From: Candolleomyces eurysporus
Taxonomy: Eukaryota > Basidiomycota > Agaricomycetes > Agaricales > Psathyrellaceae
NCBI GenBank assembly: GCA_027579435.1
Contig: JANBPK010001483.1
Location: 21,262-85,261 of the forward strand
Direction: 5' to 3'
DNA length: 64,000 nucleotides
In this document: piece after piece, positions 11,757-22,826 of the stretch
How the letters are laid out: the number at the start of each line of letters is the position of its first letter
How positions within the stretch are numbered: position 1 is the first letter of the stretch
The notes under the pieces: model-generated
Told to the model about the DNA's origin: nothing
Databases searched by the model: none
Seen by the model: only the letters and a program-made list of their open reading frames with translations
Made by a program: the position numbers and the translations under genes

Positions 11757-13508
11757 ATGATCACTCGATTTTCAATCACCACACTCTTATTTTTCTTCAT
11801 CTCGGCCATCTTCGTGGTTCAATCGGTGTCCTTCCATGCTCGCCTTCCCTTCCTCGGTAAACGAAAGGTCACTCTTGGCCTGACGACTGCCCCTATTATG
11901 GCCATGGTGATCCTATGGGTATCGCGATGTCTTGATGCGACGCAGATACGGAACGGCATTGTTGGCACAGGTACACACAATCATTGATCTCTCCAGAAGT
12001 TACTCACCATCGACACAGAGACCCTCAAGCCATACAACATCCCCATCCTATTCATCTCTCTCGCTTACATGGCAATTACCCTCGATGTTACCGGTATCCT
12101 CCAAGCTGCCACTGCCTGGGTCTCCAACAGCAGTGGTTCCAGTGGTCGCAAGCTCTACCTCTATCTCTACCTCCTCCCTACATTCATCAGCATAGTCGTT
12201 GGCAATGACTCGCTCATTCTCTCTATCACCAATTTCCTGGTTCGCCATACCGCTTCAACTCGCTTGCACCCCGACGCCTGGCTCATTTCCGAATTTGCTG
12301 CGGCCAACATCGGAAGTATGTTCTTGTTCGTCGGCAACCCCGCAAATGTCATTATTTGCGATAATCTACGAATCAACCACGCAGCTTTTACGGCATATAC
12401 AGTATTACCATTCGTTGCCTGTAGCGTTGCTTGCTACCTCGCACTCATTCTTCAGTACCGAAACGAAAAGCATGTGCCACGGGAATTTAATGCTTCAGGG
12501 CACCTCAATCCCCAAGAGGCTCTGCGGGACCCGGTCAGCGCCACCTTTGGCAGCGTATGGCTGGCCACATGTCTCATCGTGATTATCGTCCCCAGCCTCT
12601 CCCATATCGATGTCTGGAAGATTGTATTGCCATTCGCTGGTGGCAAGTTCATCTTCGATATCTGTTGGGACCATTATAGATATTCGACGGGCAAGATACC
12701 CAAGCTCGCCGAGAATGAACGCGACGATGTCGAAGCAGCTGAAGACTCCATGGCCATCGAACTCCGCTGCGCCATTACCGAAGGAACGCAACATACTCCG
12801 ACCCCAAATTCCTTCACCAATTCCCCTCAACCCCACGAGGATGTCTCCCAAAATGGACCGCAACGACCAGAGTTTTCGGTAGAGCCGTTTCTCAACGGCA
12901 ACCTTCAACGTGCACCTCTTCCGGCAACCCCGCCAGACGCCACAACCCCTTCTACTTCGGTCCTCCAACCGCAGGATAGACTATCTTCGAAATACAAGAA
13001 ACTCACTGCGCATTTCCCCACATTCTTCACTGCCCTACCCCGATTACCCNTTGTCCTTGTTCCCTTCGTCTTCTCTCAGTCCATCCTTATCGAAGCTCTC
13101 GAGCACCAAGGGTGGATAGATATATTCGCCCGATGGCTTGTCACCGCTTCCAACAAACAAATCATGCCCGTGGTATGGCTCATAGGCGTATCCGGCGTCA
13201 TTCTATGCAACATAGCAGGAACGAACATCGGCGCTACGATCTTGCTTACCAAGATCATTAGAGCGTCTGATTTTCCGGAGAGTACTGCGCGAGCGGCTGC
13301 GGTGTCGCTTGCCGTTGCTAGCAATATCGGCGCTATGAGCTTCACGTTCTCTGCAAGTTTAACGGGTTTGTTGTGGGCCGCTATGTTGAAGGACGAGGGG
13401 ATCGAGCTCAAGCAGTGGAAGTTTGTGATGTGGAACACGCTTCCGCTCGTTGCGACGATGGGTGCGGGACTGGGCGTTGTGAGTGCGATGATGGCGGTGC
13501 TTTATTGA
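11757..13508 (+). CDS. ArsB/citrate-transporter-like membrane protein, copy 1
   Basis: Two exons (11757-11970, 12019-13508) give 567 residues. About ten to eleven hydrophobic segments are visible. Two matching signatures mark the ion-transporter superfamily that includes ArsB, NhaD and CitMHS: FVGNPANVII in the first half and CNIAGTNIGATILLTKII in the second. Both should form the discontinuous helices of the substrate site. A hydrophilic, Pro/Ser-rich loop of about 110 residues lies between the halves. The 48-nt intron is a multiple of three but has an in-frame stop, so it must be removed. An N at 13050 falls inside LPRLPFVLV and does not shift the frame. Substrate (arsenite, carboxylate or Na+/H+) cannot be told from sequence. 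It is convergent with copy 2. Confidence 0.82.
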
Positions 13509-13876
13509 CATGAACCTGAAACGTTTGTCCAAGTGATAGATGCTATTTTGTACACCATTCGATTATTTTGCTGACCTCGGGCTATTTACAAGATGCTTTT
13601 ATTTACAAATTCTGTATTGCTATTTTCCTGCTACCTGCACAAAGTGATTGACTCCCCATCAAGAAATGTAGTGTATTTTACTTGGTTTCGTCTTGCACCC
13701 CCGTGTACCGTTCAAGTTGAACTTTTCGGTTCATTAGGTTCGAGGGGAAAAAATTGCTCAGACATCGACGCAGGGTGATAAGAAACGAATGGATGTGTGA
13801 GGTGAATATCTATAAGTCTGATACATTTAAGAGACATCATTCACTTTTCTTTCCAATGCCCAAACTCGAAAACCTT
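13509..13876. other. short spacer between convergent transporter copies
   Basis: The 368 nt between the stop codons of transporters 1 and 2 hold only their 3' flanks. I see no gene. Read-through from either side would produce transcripts complementary over the whole transporter length. Confidence 0.5.
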
Positions 13877-15628
13877 TTAATAAAGAACCGCCATCATCGC
13901 ACTGACAACACCGAATCCCGCACCCATCATCGCAACAAGCGGAAGCATATTCCACATCGCAAACTTCCACCACTTGATCCTGATCCCCTCATCCCTCAAA
14001 ATAGCCACCCAAAGCAGCCCTCCTAGACTCGCAGAGAACGTGAGGTTCACAGCGCCGATGTTGCTCGCAACAGCAAGCGACACCGCAGCCGCTCGCGCAG
14101 CACTCTCCGGAAAATCAGACGCTCTAATGATCTTGGTGAGCAAGATCGTAGCGCCGATGTTCGTTCCCGCTATGTTGCATAGAACGACACCGGATACGCC
14201 TACGAGCCATACCACAGGAATGACTTGCTTGTTAGAAGCGGCGACGAGCCATCGGGCAAATATTTCTATCCACCCTTGGTCCTCGAGAGCCTCGATAAGG
14301 ATGAATTGGGAGAAGGCGAAGGGGACTAGAACGAAGGGTAACCGAGGAAGGGCAGTGAAAATTGTGGGGAAATGTGCGGCGAGTTGTTTATATTTGAAGG
14401 ATAGTCGGTGCCGTGGTTTGAGACTAGCTCTGTGGTTTGTAGCACTTGGCGGCGGGGTTGGAAGCGGTGCACGTTGAAGGTTAGTGTTAAGAAATGGGTG
14501 TACCGTCGATTCTGGTTGTTGCGGTTCGTTTCCAGAGATATCTTCGTGTTGTTGGGGGGAATCGGTGAAGGACTTTAGGGTCGGAGAACGTTGCGTTCCT
14601 TCGGAAGTGGCGCGGCAGAGCTCGATGGTCATGGGGCCATCAGCTGAGGCGACATTGTTGGGTTTATTGTCGTCGAGCTTGGGTATCTTGCCTGTCGAAT
14701 ATCTATAATAGTCCCAAGAGACATCGAAGATAAATTTGCCACTAGCAAATGATAGCACGATCTTCCAGACATTGATGTGGAAAAAGGTGAGGACCATAAC
14801 CACGATGAGACAGGTAACTAGCCATATGCTGCCAACAATGGCGCTGACTGGATCCCGCAGGATGTCTTGGGGAATTAGGTGCCGCCCTGAAACATTCAAT
14901 TTCCGTGGAACATGTTTTTCGTTTCGGTACTGAAGCATGAGGGCGAGGTAGCAAGCAATGCTACAGGCAACGGATGGTAGGACTGTATACGCCGTGAAAG
15001 CTGCGTGGTTGATTCGTAGATTGTCGCAAACAATGACATTTGCAGGGTTGCCAACGAATAGGACCATACTTGCAGTGTTGGCCGCAGCAAACTCGGATAT
15101 GAGCCAAGCGTGGGGGTGTATGCCGGTTCCGGCCATATAACGAGCCAGGAAAACGGTGACAGAGAGAATAAGCGAGTCGTTGCCAACGACTATGCTGATG
15201 AGGGTGAAGAGGACGTAGAGATATAGGTAGAGCTTGCGACCACTGGAGCCACCTTTGTTGCTGACCCAGACAGCGGCAGTTTGGAAGATACCGGTGATTT
15301 CGAGGGTAACGGCCATGTAAGCGAGAGAGATGAACAGGATGGGGATATGATATGGCTTGAGGTTGTCTGTGTCAACAGTGAATAACTTTCGGAGGGACCA
15401 ATGATTGGACATACCTGTTCCAACAATGCCATTCCGTATCTGCATCGCACCGAGACACTGCGATACCCATAGGATTGCAATGGTTATCATTGGAGCGGTC
15501 ATTATGCCAATTGTGACCTTTCGTTTACCAAGGAAGGGAAGGCAAACATGGAAGGACAGCGACTGGATGACGAAGATGGTTGAGATGAAGAAAAACAAGA
15601 GCGTTACGATTGCAAAGCGAGTGATCAT
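13877..15628 (-). CDS. ArsB/citrate-transporter-like membrane protein, copy 2
   Basis: Two exons (15628-15415, 15366-13877), 567 residues, the same lengths as copy 1. It opens MITRFAIVTLLFFFIST, a signal-anchor-like helix, and shares both transporter signatures (FVGNPANVIV and CNIAGTNIGATILLTKII). The intron is again 48 nt and divisible by three, here with no stop in frame. Retention would only insert 16 residues, but paralog comparison shows it is an intron. The gene is intact and ends VVSAMMAVLY like copies 1 and 3. It lies downstream of NLR1 on the same strand and tail to tail with copy 1. Confidence 0.82.
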   Translation of the reverse strand: MITRFAIVTLLFFFISTIFVIQSLSFHVCLPFLGKRKVTIGIMTAPMITIAILWVSQCLGAMQIRNGIVGTGMSNHWSLRKLFTVDTDNLKPYHIPILFISLAYMAVTLEITGIFQTAAVWVSNKGGSSGRKLYLYLYVLFTLISIVVGNDSLILSVTVFLARYMAGTGIHPHAWLISEFAAANTASMVLFVGNPANVIVCDNLRINHAAFTAYTVLPSVACSIACYLALMLQYRNEKHVPRKLNVSGRHLIPQDILRDPVSAIVGSIWLVTCLIVVMVLTFFHINVWKIVLSFASGKFIFDVSWDYYRYSTGKIPKLDDNKPNNVASADGPMTIELCRATSEGTQRSPTLKSFTDSPQQHEDISGNEPQQPESTVHPFLNTNLQRAPLPTPPPSATNHRASLKPRHRLSFKYKQLAAHFPTIFTALPRLPFVLVPFAFSQFILIEALEDQGWIEIFARWLVAASNKQVIPVVWLVGVSGVVLCNIAGTNIGATILLTKIIRASDFPESAARAAAVSLAVASNIGAVNLTFSASLGGLLWVAILRDEGIRIKWWKFAMWNMLPLVAMMGAGFGVVSAMMAVLY

Positions 15629-17989
15629 TTGGTGGTCAATTGAGTCGTCCGGCCCTTGGGGTTTGCGATGAAGACTTGAGCAAGCGTAGAGAATCGAGCG
15701 AGAGGGTCCAAAGACCCCCGCGTTTTATGGCACCTACGATCCATTCGCTTCGCCCAAAATAATCAATGTTCGGGGCTGAGTGGGTGAACTATACCTCTTT
15801 TCTTTTGCTAAGCGCTACCCCTTGCGGTTGACGTGTACGTCATAATTTTCTTGGCCAATACATATACAGGGGAGGGCCCGTTGAGTTCGAGGGCAACATC
15901 GTGTGTGATGGGAGAGCTTAGACTTGAGCCATGCGCGAATTCCCACATCTTCCCCAACGCCACTGCGCCACGTAGTCACGGTGTTGCCTCCAGGCTGCTC
16001 AGAGTGTTGCAATTGCGTTCACAGTATCCCAATAAGACGCCCAGCCGCCCCATTATCACCACGGACACACTGCCGGTGTCGATCCCAACTTGACAAACAC
16101 CGACTCTCAGAAAACCCGGGTACGCCTCGTTCTTCAAACCTACCTTGCTACTAAGCTCATTCTGTTCTTGCTGTGGGGTTGCTGTATCCAATGCCAGTGC
16201 CTTGGTCCCGCAGTGGGGACCCGCACCGATGGAGCTTTGGAATCAAACCCAGTGACCGTCATCATGCAACCATCATATACTGCCTTCATTAAATATATGT
16301 TCGGGGCAGCTGGTCCAATGTTGACCTCGATCTTGTCCGGTTTGACAGAAATCTGGTCGTATATTAGAATCTCACCAATATAAACCGGATCTAATACCAG
16401 CAACTACCCCATTCATTATACCTGAGCGGTCTGTACCTGTGCCACTCATGTGCCCTCCCCGATACTATTCAACCGTATTCATTTGCCTATCCTCAAGGCG
16501 TCTGCATCCTCCAGCAGTTTCCACATCTGTGCCCTTCATGTTCATTTGACCTCATTTGGCCCGCCGCCGTGTGCGCATGGGGCAAGGCCGTCGGGAACCT
16601 ATAGCTATATCCACGCATCTGCCACCTGACTCGTCACGCTCCCTGCCAGCGTCCCGAGCCTGCTCGTGCCCACCTTGGTGCTGGCCCTCCAGACGAACCG
16701 ACACCCTTCCGTAGCGATTAGCACAACGGTAGGTAGAATACTAACCGAAAATGATATATCTCGTTGGTTGAGAAGGGATGGTTCTTTGACACGGCATGGT
16801 GGAAGTACAGACAAATTTTGACTTCAATCCCTCGAGGTCAAGTACGCGCTGCGATCATGTCCCCCAAATGACCATAACGGGTAGCCGATATGCGGTGTCG
16901 CCTGCTATTGAACTTGTTTGCTCTCATATTATCCTTGCCCTGGGCGCTCACTGGCGCTCACCTGCCGTCTGGCGGCTCGCACTAGCTCAGCGTTCCTTGA
17001 TCTGAAAGGCCACGTGGGACATCTCCATTTTGAGCCCAATCGATTTCCCATTTCTCGACAAACCCTCACTCGGGGCCCGAGCGCCACCGGGGCCAGTTGC
17101 ACTCCTGAATTCCATCGTTGCAAGAAGGAAAGGTAGCTTGCGGAAAATCGGTACTTGCGGACCTTGCGAGGAGAACGGCTGGAGTCGGGAGATTATGGCG
17201 AGGGGGAGGTGCCAGCCTGCTTGAAAATTCCAAGACCTGGAGAAGGATGCAGTGATCATACGTTGGCATAATGATCTCGGTACGTCACTCTGTTTCATTC
17301 CTGAAGCCTGGGCTGCGTGCCGGACGCCAAATGCTCTAGGTTTTCAGCATTGTGAGCATTGTGAGCATAGAGGCTCGTACGAAGACAATGTACGAGATGA
17401 TCGAGGCTGCGTCCAGGACAGTGCAGCAGCAGTACTAGATCTCATGTCACCTCTACCCCGCCATCCTGCTCGTTCCAGTTGTGCTTGACGAATAACGGGA
17501 TTACCTGCATTACTGTTGTATGCTTTCCAGCATCTTTAATCGCAGTAAGTTAATAAACCTTCTCACTCTAGCATCGCTCCCTTATTCCAATTCTTTGAGG
17601 TCGTATTGTGGGATCAACTTGAAGGAGGTTATCCCAGAGACTCCTCGGGAAATACCAGGCCACTGCGTTGTCCATGGCCGTCACTAAGGCTTGGATTATT
17701 ATCACCTTCCGGTCTGAGTATATCTTCCCTCCAGCAACATCATTACGGAAACGGTCGGTACTGCGATGTAAAATATTAGATCAGACGGACAGGAGGACTG
17801 TTGAACGTTGAATGTTGAAGCCCATACGTTATAAAACAAGGACGGTCTATTTTAGCTAAGTAGGTAAGTAGTAACGGCACAAGGTCCCTGTAATATATAA
17901 CGGCCGATAAACAAGGTAGCCGGTTCAGCGGTAATAGTCACATCGAGATTGGTGATGACTTGGTTCCTCGTCAAATTTTTTGATCTCCT
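15629..17989. other. gene-poor spacer between NLR1 and transporter 2
   Basis: About 2.4 kb with no supported gene. A minus-strand frame near 16140-16403 (PDKIEVNIGPAAPNIYLMKA) looks mildly protein-like, but it has no start, no splice context and no known family. The rest shows nothing I can name. Confidence 0.35.
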
Positions 17990-20737
17990 TCAAACCCTTC
18001 TCGAGAAGACGAGAGACTGATCTCTGTCAGATAGAGATTGAAGGGACGCGGTGAGATATTGAAGCGCCTTGTGGCGGTATATGTGGCGTGCTGGAATCAA
18101 GTCGAGAGATTTAGGCAAGAAATCAATGGCCTGAAGAAGGTCATCGACCGAGCCTGATGTCCTGAAGCGAGAATAGAATGCAATCCCAATGTTCATGATG
18201 ATGGGCCAGCGGCGGGTAACCAGAGAACACCCTTCAAGAAGCTTCAGGGCGCTCTGGAGCAAAGAGATCGCTTCGTCGTGGTCCGAGATGCTCCCCAAAT
18301 GCTCCCCTCGCGATCGCAGTGCATCGCCAAGATTGGAGAGTGTGGAAGGCGTGCGCTGAAGTGCGAGTGCTTCGCGATGCAGTGCTATCGCTTCCTCGAC
18401 GTGCGAAATATTAGCCTTGTCTTGTTCGTAGAGCGCAAGGAGTGCGTTGCCCAGACTTTCGAGTAAGAAGGATCGGTCGACATCGGGAGATGATGGAACG
18501 CCCAATGCTTCACGATGTACTTCAACGGCTTCTACAATGTGGTCGATACATCCGCTCTGGTGAAACAGGGAATAGAGGGTAGTTCCGAGATTGCCTAGCG
18601 ACACGGGGAGATGCGGGTGAGGAGGTGGGCGAAGGCGACGGGTTTCACGAAAATGGGAAATGGCCTTTTCTACTGCGGGGGTGGACCCTGTTTCCTCAAA
18701 CAGCTTGCAGAGCGCAATGCCAAGGTTGTCGAGTGTCGAGGCCCGGGTTTCGTCGGAAGACGTTCGAAGGCTGAGTGCCTCATGGTGCAGTGAAACGATC
18801 CCCTCGATGTGAAAGCTGGCCTCCCTCTTGTAAACCATCTCAAGGAGTGCTATTCCGAGTTTGTCAAGGTAATATGCGTGGGACTCGGACAATGGTGGCG
18901 ATCTCCGTGCTTTGGAGCACAGATTGAATATCCTTGAACGAGCGGTGTCCTTGAAAACGTGGTGCCCGTCATTCCAATGGCTATCTTGGTATTCCATGGA
19001 ATAGCCCACAGCCGTTGTCTGGCTCGAGCGTTGAGATGGACCTTGTCCCCGTCGTCGATCCTTCAAGGAGACGATGAAGCATCGAAAAAACAGGCAGAGA
19101 TGGAAGGCAGGGAGCGTATAGAAGCGTCCTGCCCGGGATTCGGTGGTCAGGAAGTCACGGAGGGAGGTGTGGCAGAACGTGACAGGGATGTGGTCGGTAC
19201 CTGGAAGTACGATGACGGCCTGAAGCTCGACTAAGACATGAGCTACCGCGTAGGCCGGTAGGCCAAGGAGCTCGGCGATCGCTGGCACTGGCAGTGGGGT
19301 TTTGATGAGGGCCAGAGTTGAAATGACTTCGCGGAAATGGGGAAGGTGCTCAGAACGCGCGAGTGTCGCTGAGTAAAGGGCATCAAGCCCAGGACTGTTT
19401 TTGAGGGAGAGAGGAAGACGATCCATGGGTGTTGACTGGTCATCTTCTGAACCAGGTCCGTGGAATATGAACCCAAACAGCGCCGATGCGAAGATGAACG
19501 ACCCATCTATGTGGTCCACCAACTTTCGGGCGTCGGATGGGTTTGGCCAAGGACCCTTTTCCTGTACGTATGCTCGTACAACTGGATCTCCTTTGGTGTG
19601 CGTCTCGAATACAGTACGCATGAACGTTTCAATGTCCGCCCTTGAACAGTGGTCAGCAAGGTCCTTGAGGTAGACGTCACGATCGTTCAGGCGGGAATGG
19701 ATTTTTCGCTCGATACGACTGGTGATGATTACGCGAAGGGGAATGAAGCGTTTCCGCCTGAAAAATCTGAGCGTACAATCGATAAATTCTTGAGCGCCTT
19801 CTTTGTCTTCGCACTCGTCGAGGCCGTCAATGACAATGAGATAAGGATTGGATGTCCATTTTTGGACAAGCGAGCTTCGTTCGGCGATCGTTTCGAATGG
19901 TCCATAGACCAGAGCTCGAAGTCGAGCGCCCAGAGCCAATTTAGATTGAGGTGATGCTAGATCCGGGTTACCCTCCACGGCAGCCAGAATCAATGGTGCC
20001 GTCTCAGGGATAGCCCGCGCGAGTTGAATCGCAAGAGTGTTCGGAAGTCTGCCAATCTGACTTCTGTCACCTGCATTTCGGAAGAAGAAAAAACTGGCAA
20101 GCAGTCGGGGAACTCGCTCGCACAGCTCTTGAGCGATAGCGGATTTACCGCTGCCTGCATATCCGTATAGATAAAAGATATGCTTCCTTTGGACCAGCAC
20201 GCTGCTTCTGACCCAGCTGAGAATCGTTTTCATCACGACTTCTCGCGTCCCAGCCAAGCAGGCAGAGTTGGGGGGTGACACCTTTCGGTCTCGGGTATGG
20301 GATGCGTCTGAAATAGGCCGGAGGAGCTCAAATATTCCTGGAGCGCAATTGAAGTCAATTGATTGGAGAAGAGTTGGTGACTGCTAGAAGGAGATGACAC
20401 CCACTGTTTAGGAGCATGAATAATCCTAAGATTGTGGTCAGATATACTTGCGAAGGGCTAGGTATTGCTGTACAGGTATGGACTCACCGTTGTCCATAGA
20501 TTGAACATCAAGGTGAAGAATATTCTGTGTCCCAATCTGGGTGGCATTGAATGCCCCGATTTGGGTATTTGTTGCATTTTCCAGTACGCAAAGACAGGAC
20601 ATGGAGAGGGATGGCGAAGGGGAAGAGGGACACGCAGACTCCTTAAGAGAAGATTGCCGCATGGTTGCGCCTGATACACTACTTGCCCATATGACCAGCC
20701 CGTTCGACATGTGAACATCACTTGTGGCTGCCGACAT
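17990..20737 (-). CDS. NACHT-TPR STAND NTPase (NLR1)
   Basis: Exons 20737-20488 and 20337-17990 join in phase to about 865 residues. The Ser-rich N-terminal exon ends with a doubled TQIG motif (about residues 63-75). The NACHT core follows: Walker A GYAGSGKS (about 141-148), Walker B LIVIDGLDECED (about 251-262) and a sensor-like RVIITSR. From about residue 540 come tetratricopeptide-like repeats (DNLGIALCKLFEETGS, LGNALLALYE, STLSNLGDALRSRGEH). Fungal proteins of this type act as NOD-like receptors in non-self recognition and cell death, which is known for the family; the trigger here is unknown. This copy is open throughout but ends SLVFSRRV, about 50 residues before the C-terminus of its two paralogs. 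Confidence 0.8.
20338..20487 (-). other. long first intron of NLR1 with duplicated acceptor segment
   Basis: This intron of about 150 nt contains a second copy of the acceptor region: ccacaatcttaggattattc at about 20415-20436 resembles the used acceptor segment at 20330-20375. It also resembles the corresponding coding segment of NLR2 around 25340-25370 (GLFELLQPI). A local duplication probably changed the first exon of this copy. Confidence 0.45.
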
Positions 20738-22826
20738 TGAACCTTGAGCTTATTTCCAAACCTTCACGCTTCTCTAGACGCCCAGAGACAGAAACGCGGT
20801 ACGAGAAAGCTTGCAATCGCTGCCGGGGTGTGGGGTTACAGGCAAAGCATACAGTTTCAAAGCTGAATGCAAAAGTCAGCATCTGTAAAGAGAGCAAGGT
20901 ATTCCGTCTAAGAGAGAATTAACACGTTATCGATATCGCACTCGACCTGAAAGGGACTTAGCGCTCAATGCTCGATTCAGTTGCCCAGGTAAGGAAGAAA
21001 CTGATCCATGTACCAATGAGTGGGACAGTGAGCTACACGTGTCCAACTCATGTTCGACACGAGGTGATACGGATGGGATATTCCATCTTTCCGATGGTGT
21101 CCGCCTTCTGGGCGCACGATGGGACGATTGCAGTGGGGCAAAGTAGGAGTATAGGATGATCCGATGAACGTGGTGAAATTTGGGTCATTTTTTCACATTC
21201 CTTCAATTGAAAAATGGTTGTTATCACCGCGCTCACAACACCGTCCTCTGACCGTCATTAGGACAAGCGGGAGCCCATGGCATATCAGACCTAATCAAAC
21301 TGCCACCCACAGCCTGGATACAAGCTCGCAGACGATGGAAAGTGCACAGCGCTGTTACTGGTCAGAACGGTTTAAAGCGACATCGCAGCTGCTCGCTTGA
21401 AAATCGAGCGCTCCACCGATCCTTGTAAGTAAGATCGCAGCGCCGATGACGCTCTAAATCCGCTCCTAGTAAGCTGCAGAGGATGACGCCGAATACGCCG
21501 ACAAGTAATTAGATGGCTAGAAACGATGACGAGCCATTGGGCGAGAGTGTCTATCCACCCTTGGTATTCGGAGGCCTCAAACGGGAAAAGGCGAAGGGAC
21601 TAGGCCAAAGGGTCACCGGGTAGGTCCCTGGAGAAAGTAGGGAAATGCGCAGCGATTTTTGGCAGTTGGCACCACAGTTTGGAGCGCGTCTTGTAGGTTG
21701 TGAGGCCGTGGAGAGTGCGAGCCAATGATTGATTAATATTCAAAGCAAAGAAGCCCTACTTTCAGTATTTGCCATTGGCCCCGACCTATCGCCAAAAGTT
21801 ACCTTCCGTCAAATAGTCCATAGATGAGTTGGGAGAGGCTTGGGAATTCGTGCTGAAGATGCGGGTGGTGACGTCGACCGTTGGATTTCATAACCAAGCA
21901 TATTTTTCACCAATTTGTCTGGAGAACAGCCAGTATGGTGACAGTGGGGGGTATGAGTGAAGGGTTTGGAGGTCCCATCGGATTACTTGTAATCGGGCAT
22001 AGAACGTCGAGGTGTCTGGCCGATAATCAACGAAAACTGTTCCAACGAGGGCAATGCCATAGCTACGTGGCATCGAATTGAACGGCCCATCGAATTCCAA
22101 CGAGGGTCATCGGGGCGAATAAGCCAATGCTATTTCGTCTCCTTGAGCAGGGAAACCAAAGATGGAATCAAGTGTTCATGCATCATGTTGACGACTAATG
22201 GAGGAGGGGTTATGGTCTGTGGTGACCGGTGAGGGCCTGGGTCGCGCTTTGAGTGTAGGAAGGGAAGATTTGCAGGCGATTGCTGGCCTCCACTGGCATC
22301 GGCCGTTGTATAGAGAAGTTCAAGACCGTGGAATGCAGGGGGACAAGACTGTTAGAAGAAGTTGCAGGAGGTTCGAGCCGAGCCACAGACCTTTGTACTG
22401 GCTGTAGTCGGTAACCGGTGAACGTTATTTAACGTCAGACAGTCAGTGGGCAAGCTATTGAACGTGGCAAATTTTCGAGTTTCAGCGTCCGTTTGACGGA
22501 GTTGATAATCTGCGAGGGGAAGAGATGCAAGGTGAGTATATGAATGGAAAGGCGGTTGAAGGGTGTAAATTGACGATGGGCTGGAAGAGTCTATGAATAC
22601 CAAGGAACATGCAGAACGGTTCCTGAACCGTTACGTGACGAATCTTGGACGAACCGGTAAAGTATCATATGTGTCAAATCCGGGTCTGCCAAGCAGTACT
22701 AGTACCGGCAGAGGGGAGGAAATCAGGTTTACCACCCAAAGTTCCGATGGAGTAGAAGGATAGTTTTATTCAGTGCAAGTCTATATAGCCGCATGATAAC
22801 ATACATCGAAAACATACTGAGTAACG
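20738..22826. other. spacer between NLR1 and NLR2 holding a transporter remnant
   Basis: Apart from the broken transporter at about 21215-21662, listed separately, I find no gene. The segment 21700-22826 has only short frames. A small inverted repeat (aacggtt...aaccgtt) occurs at about 22615-22632. Confidence 0.4.
21215..21662 (-). pseudogene. broken 3' half of an ArsB-like transporter
   Basis: On the plus strand, blocks such as gatcgcagcgccgatgacgc, gaggatgacgccgaatacgcc, gacgagccattgggcgag and tctatccacccttgg match in order the 3' halves of transporters 3 and 4. They would encode the GATILLTKI, VILCNI, RWLV and HQGWIDIF parts. Many small insertions, deletions and stops interrupt the frame, and the 5' half is absent. 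The position between two NLR genes repeats the NLR-transporter alternation, so this is the decayed transporter of an older duplicated unit. Confidence 0.8.

Noticed and set aside
13974..14477. A plus-strand open frame of 167 codons with fragments such as LLATASDTAAARAAL.
   Set aside because: It is the antisense of transporter 2; similar shadow frames appear opposite each transporter copy.
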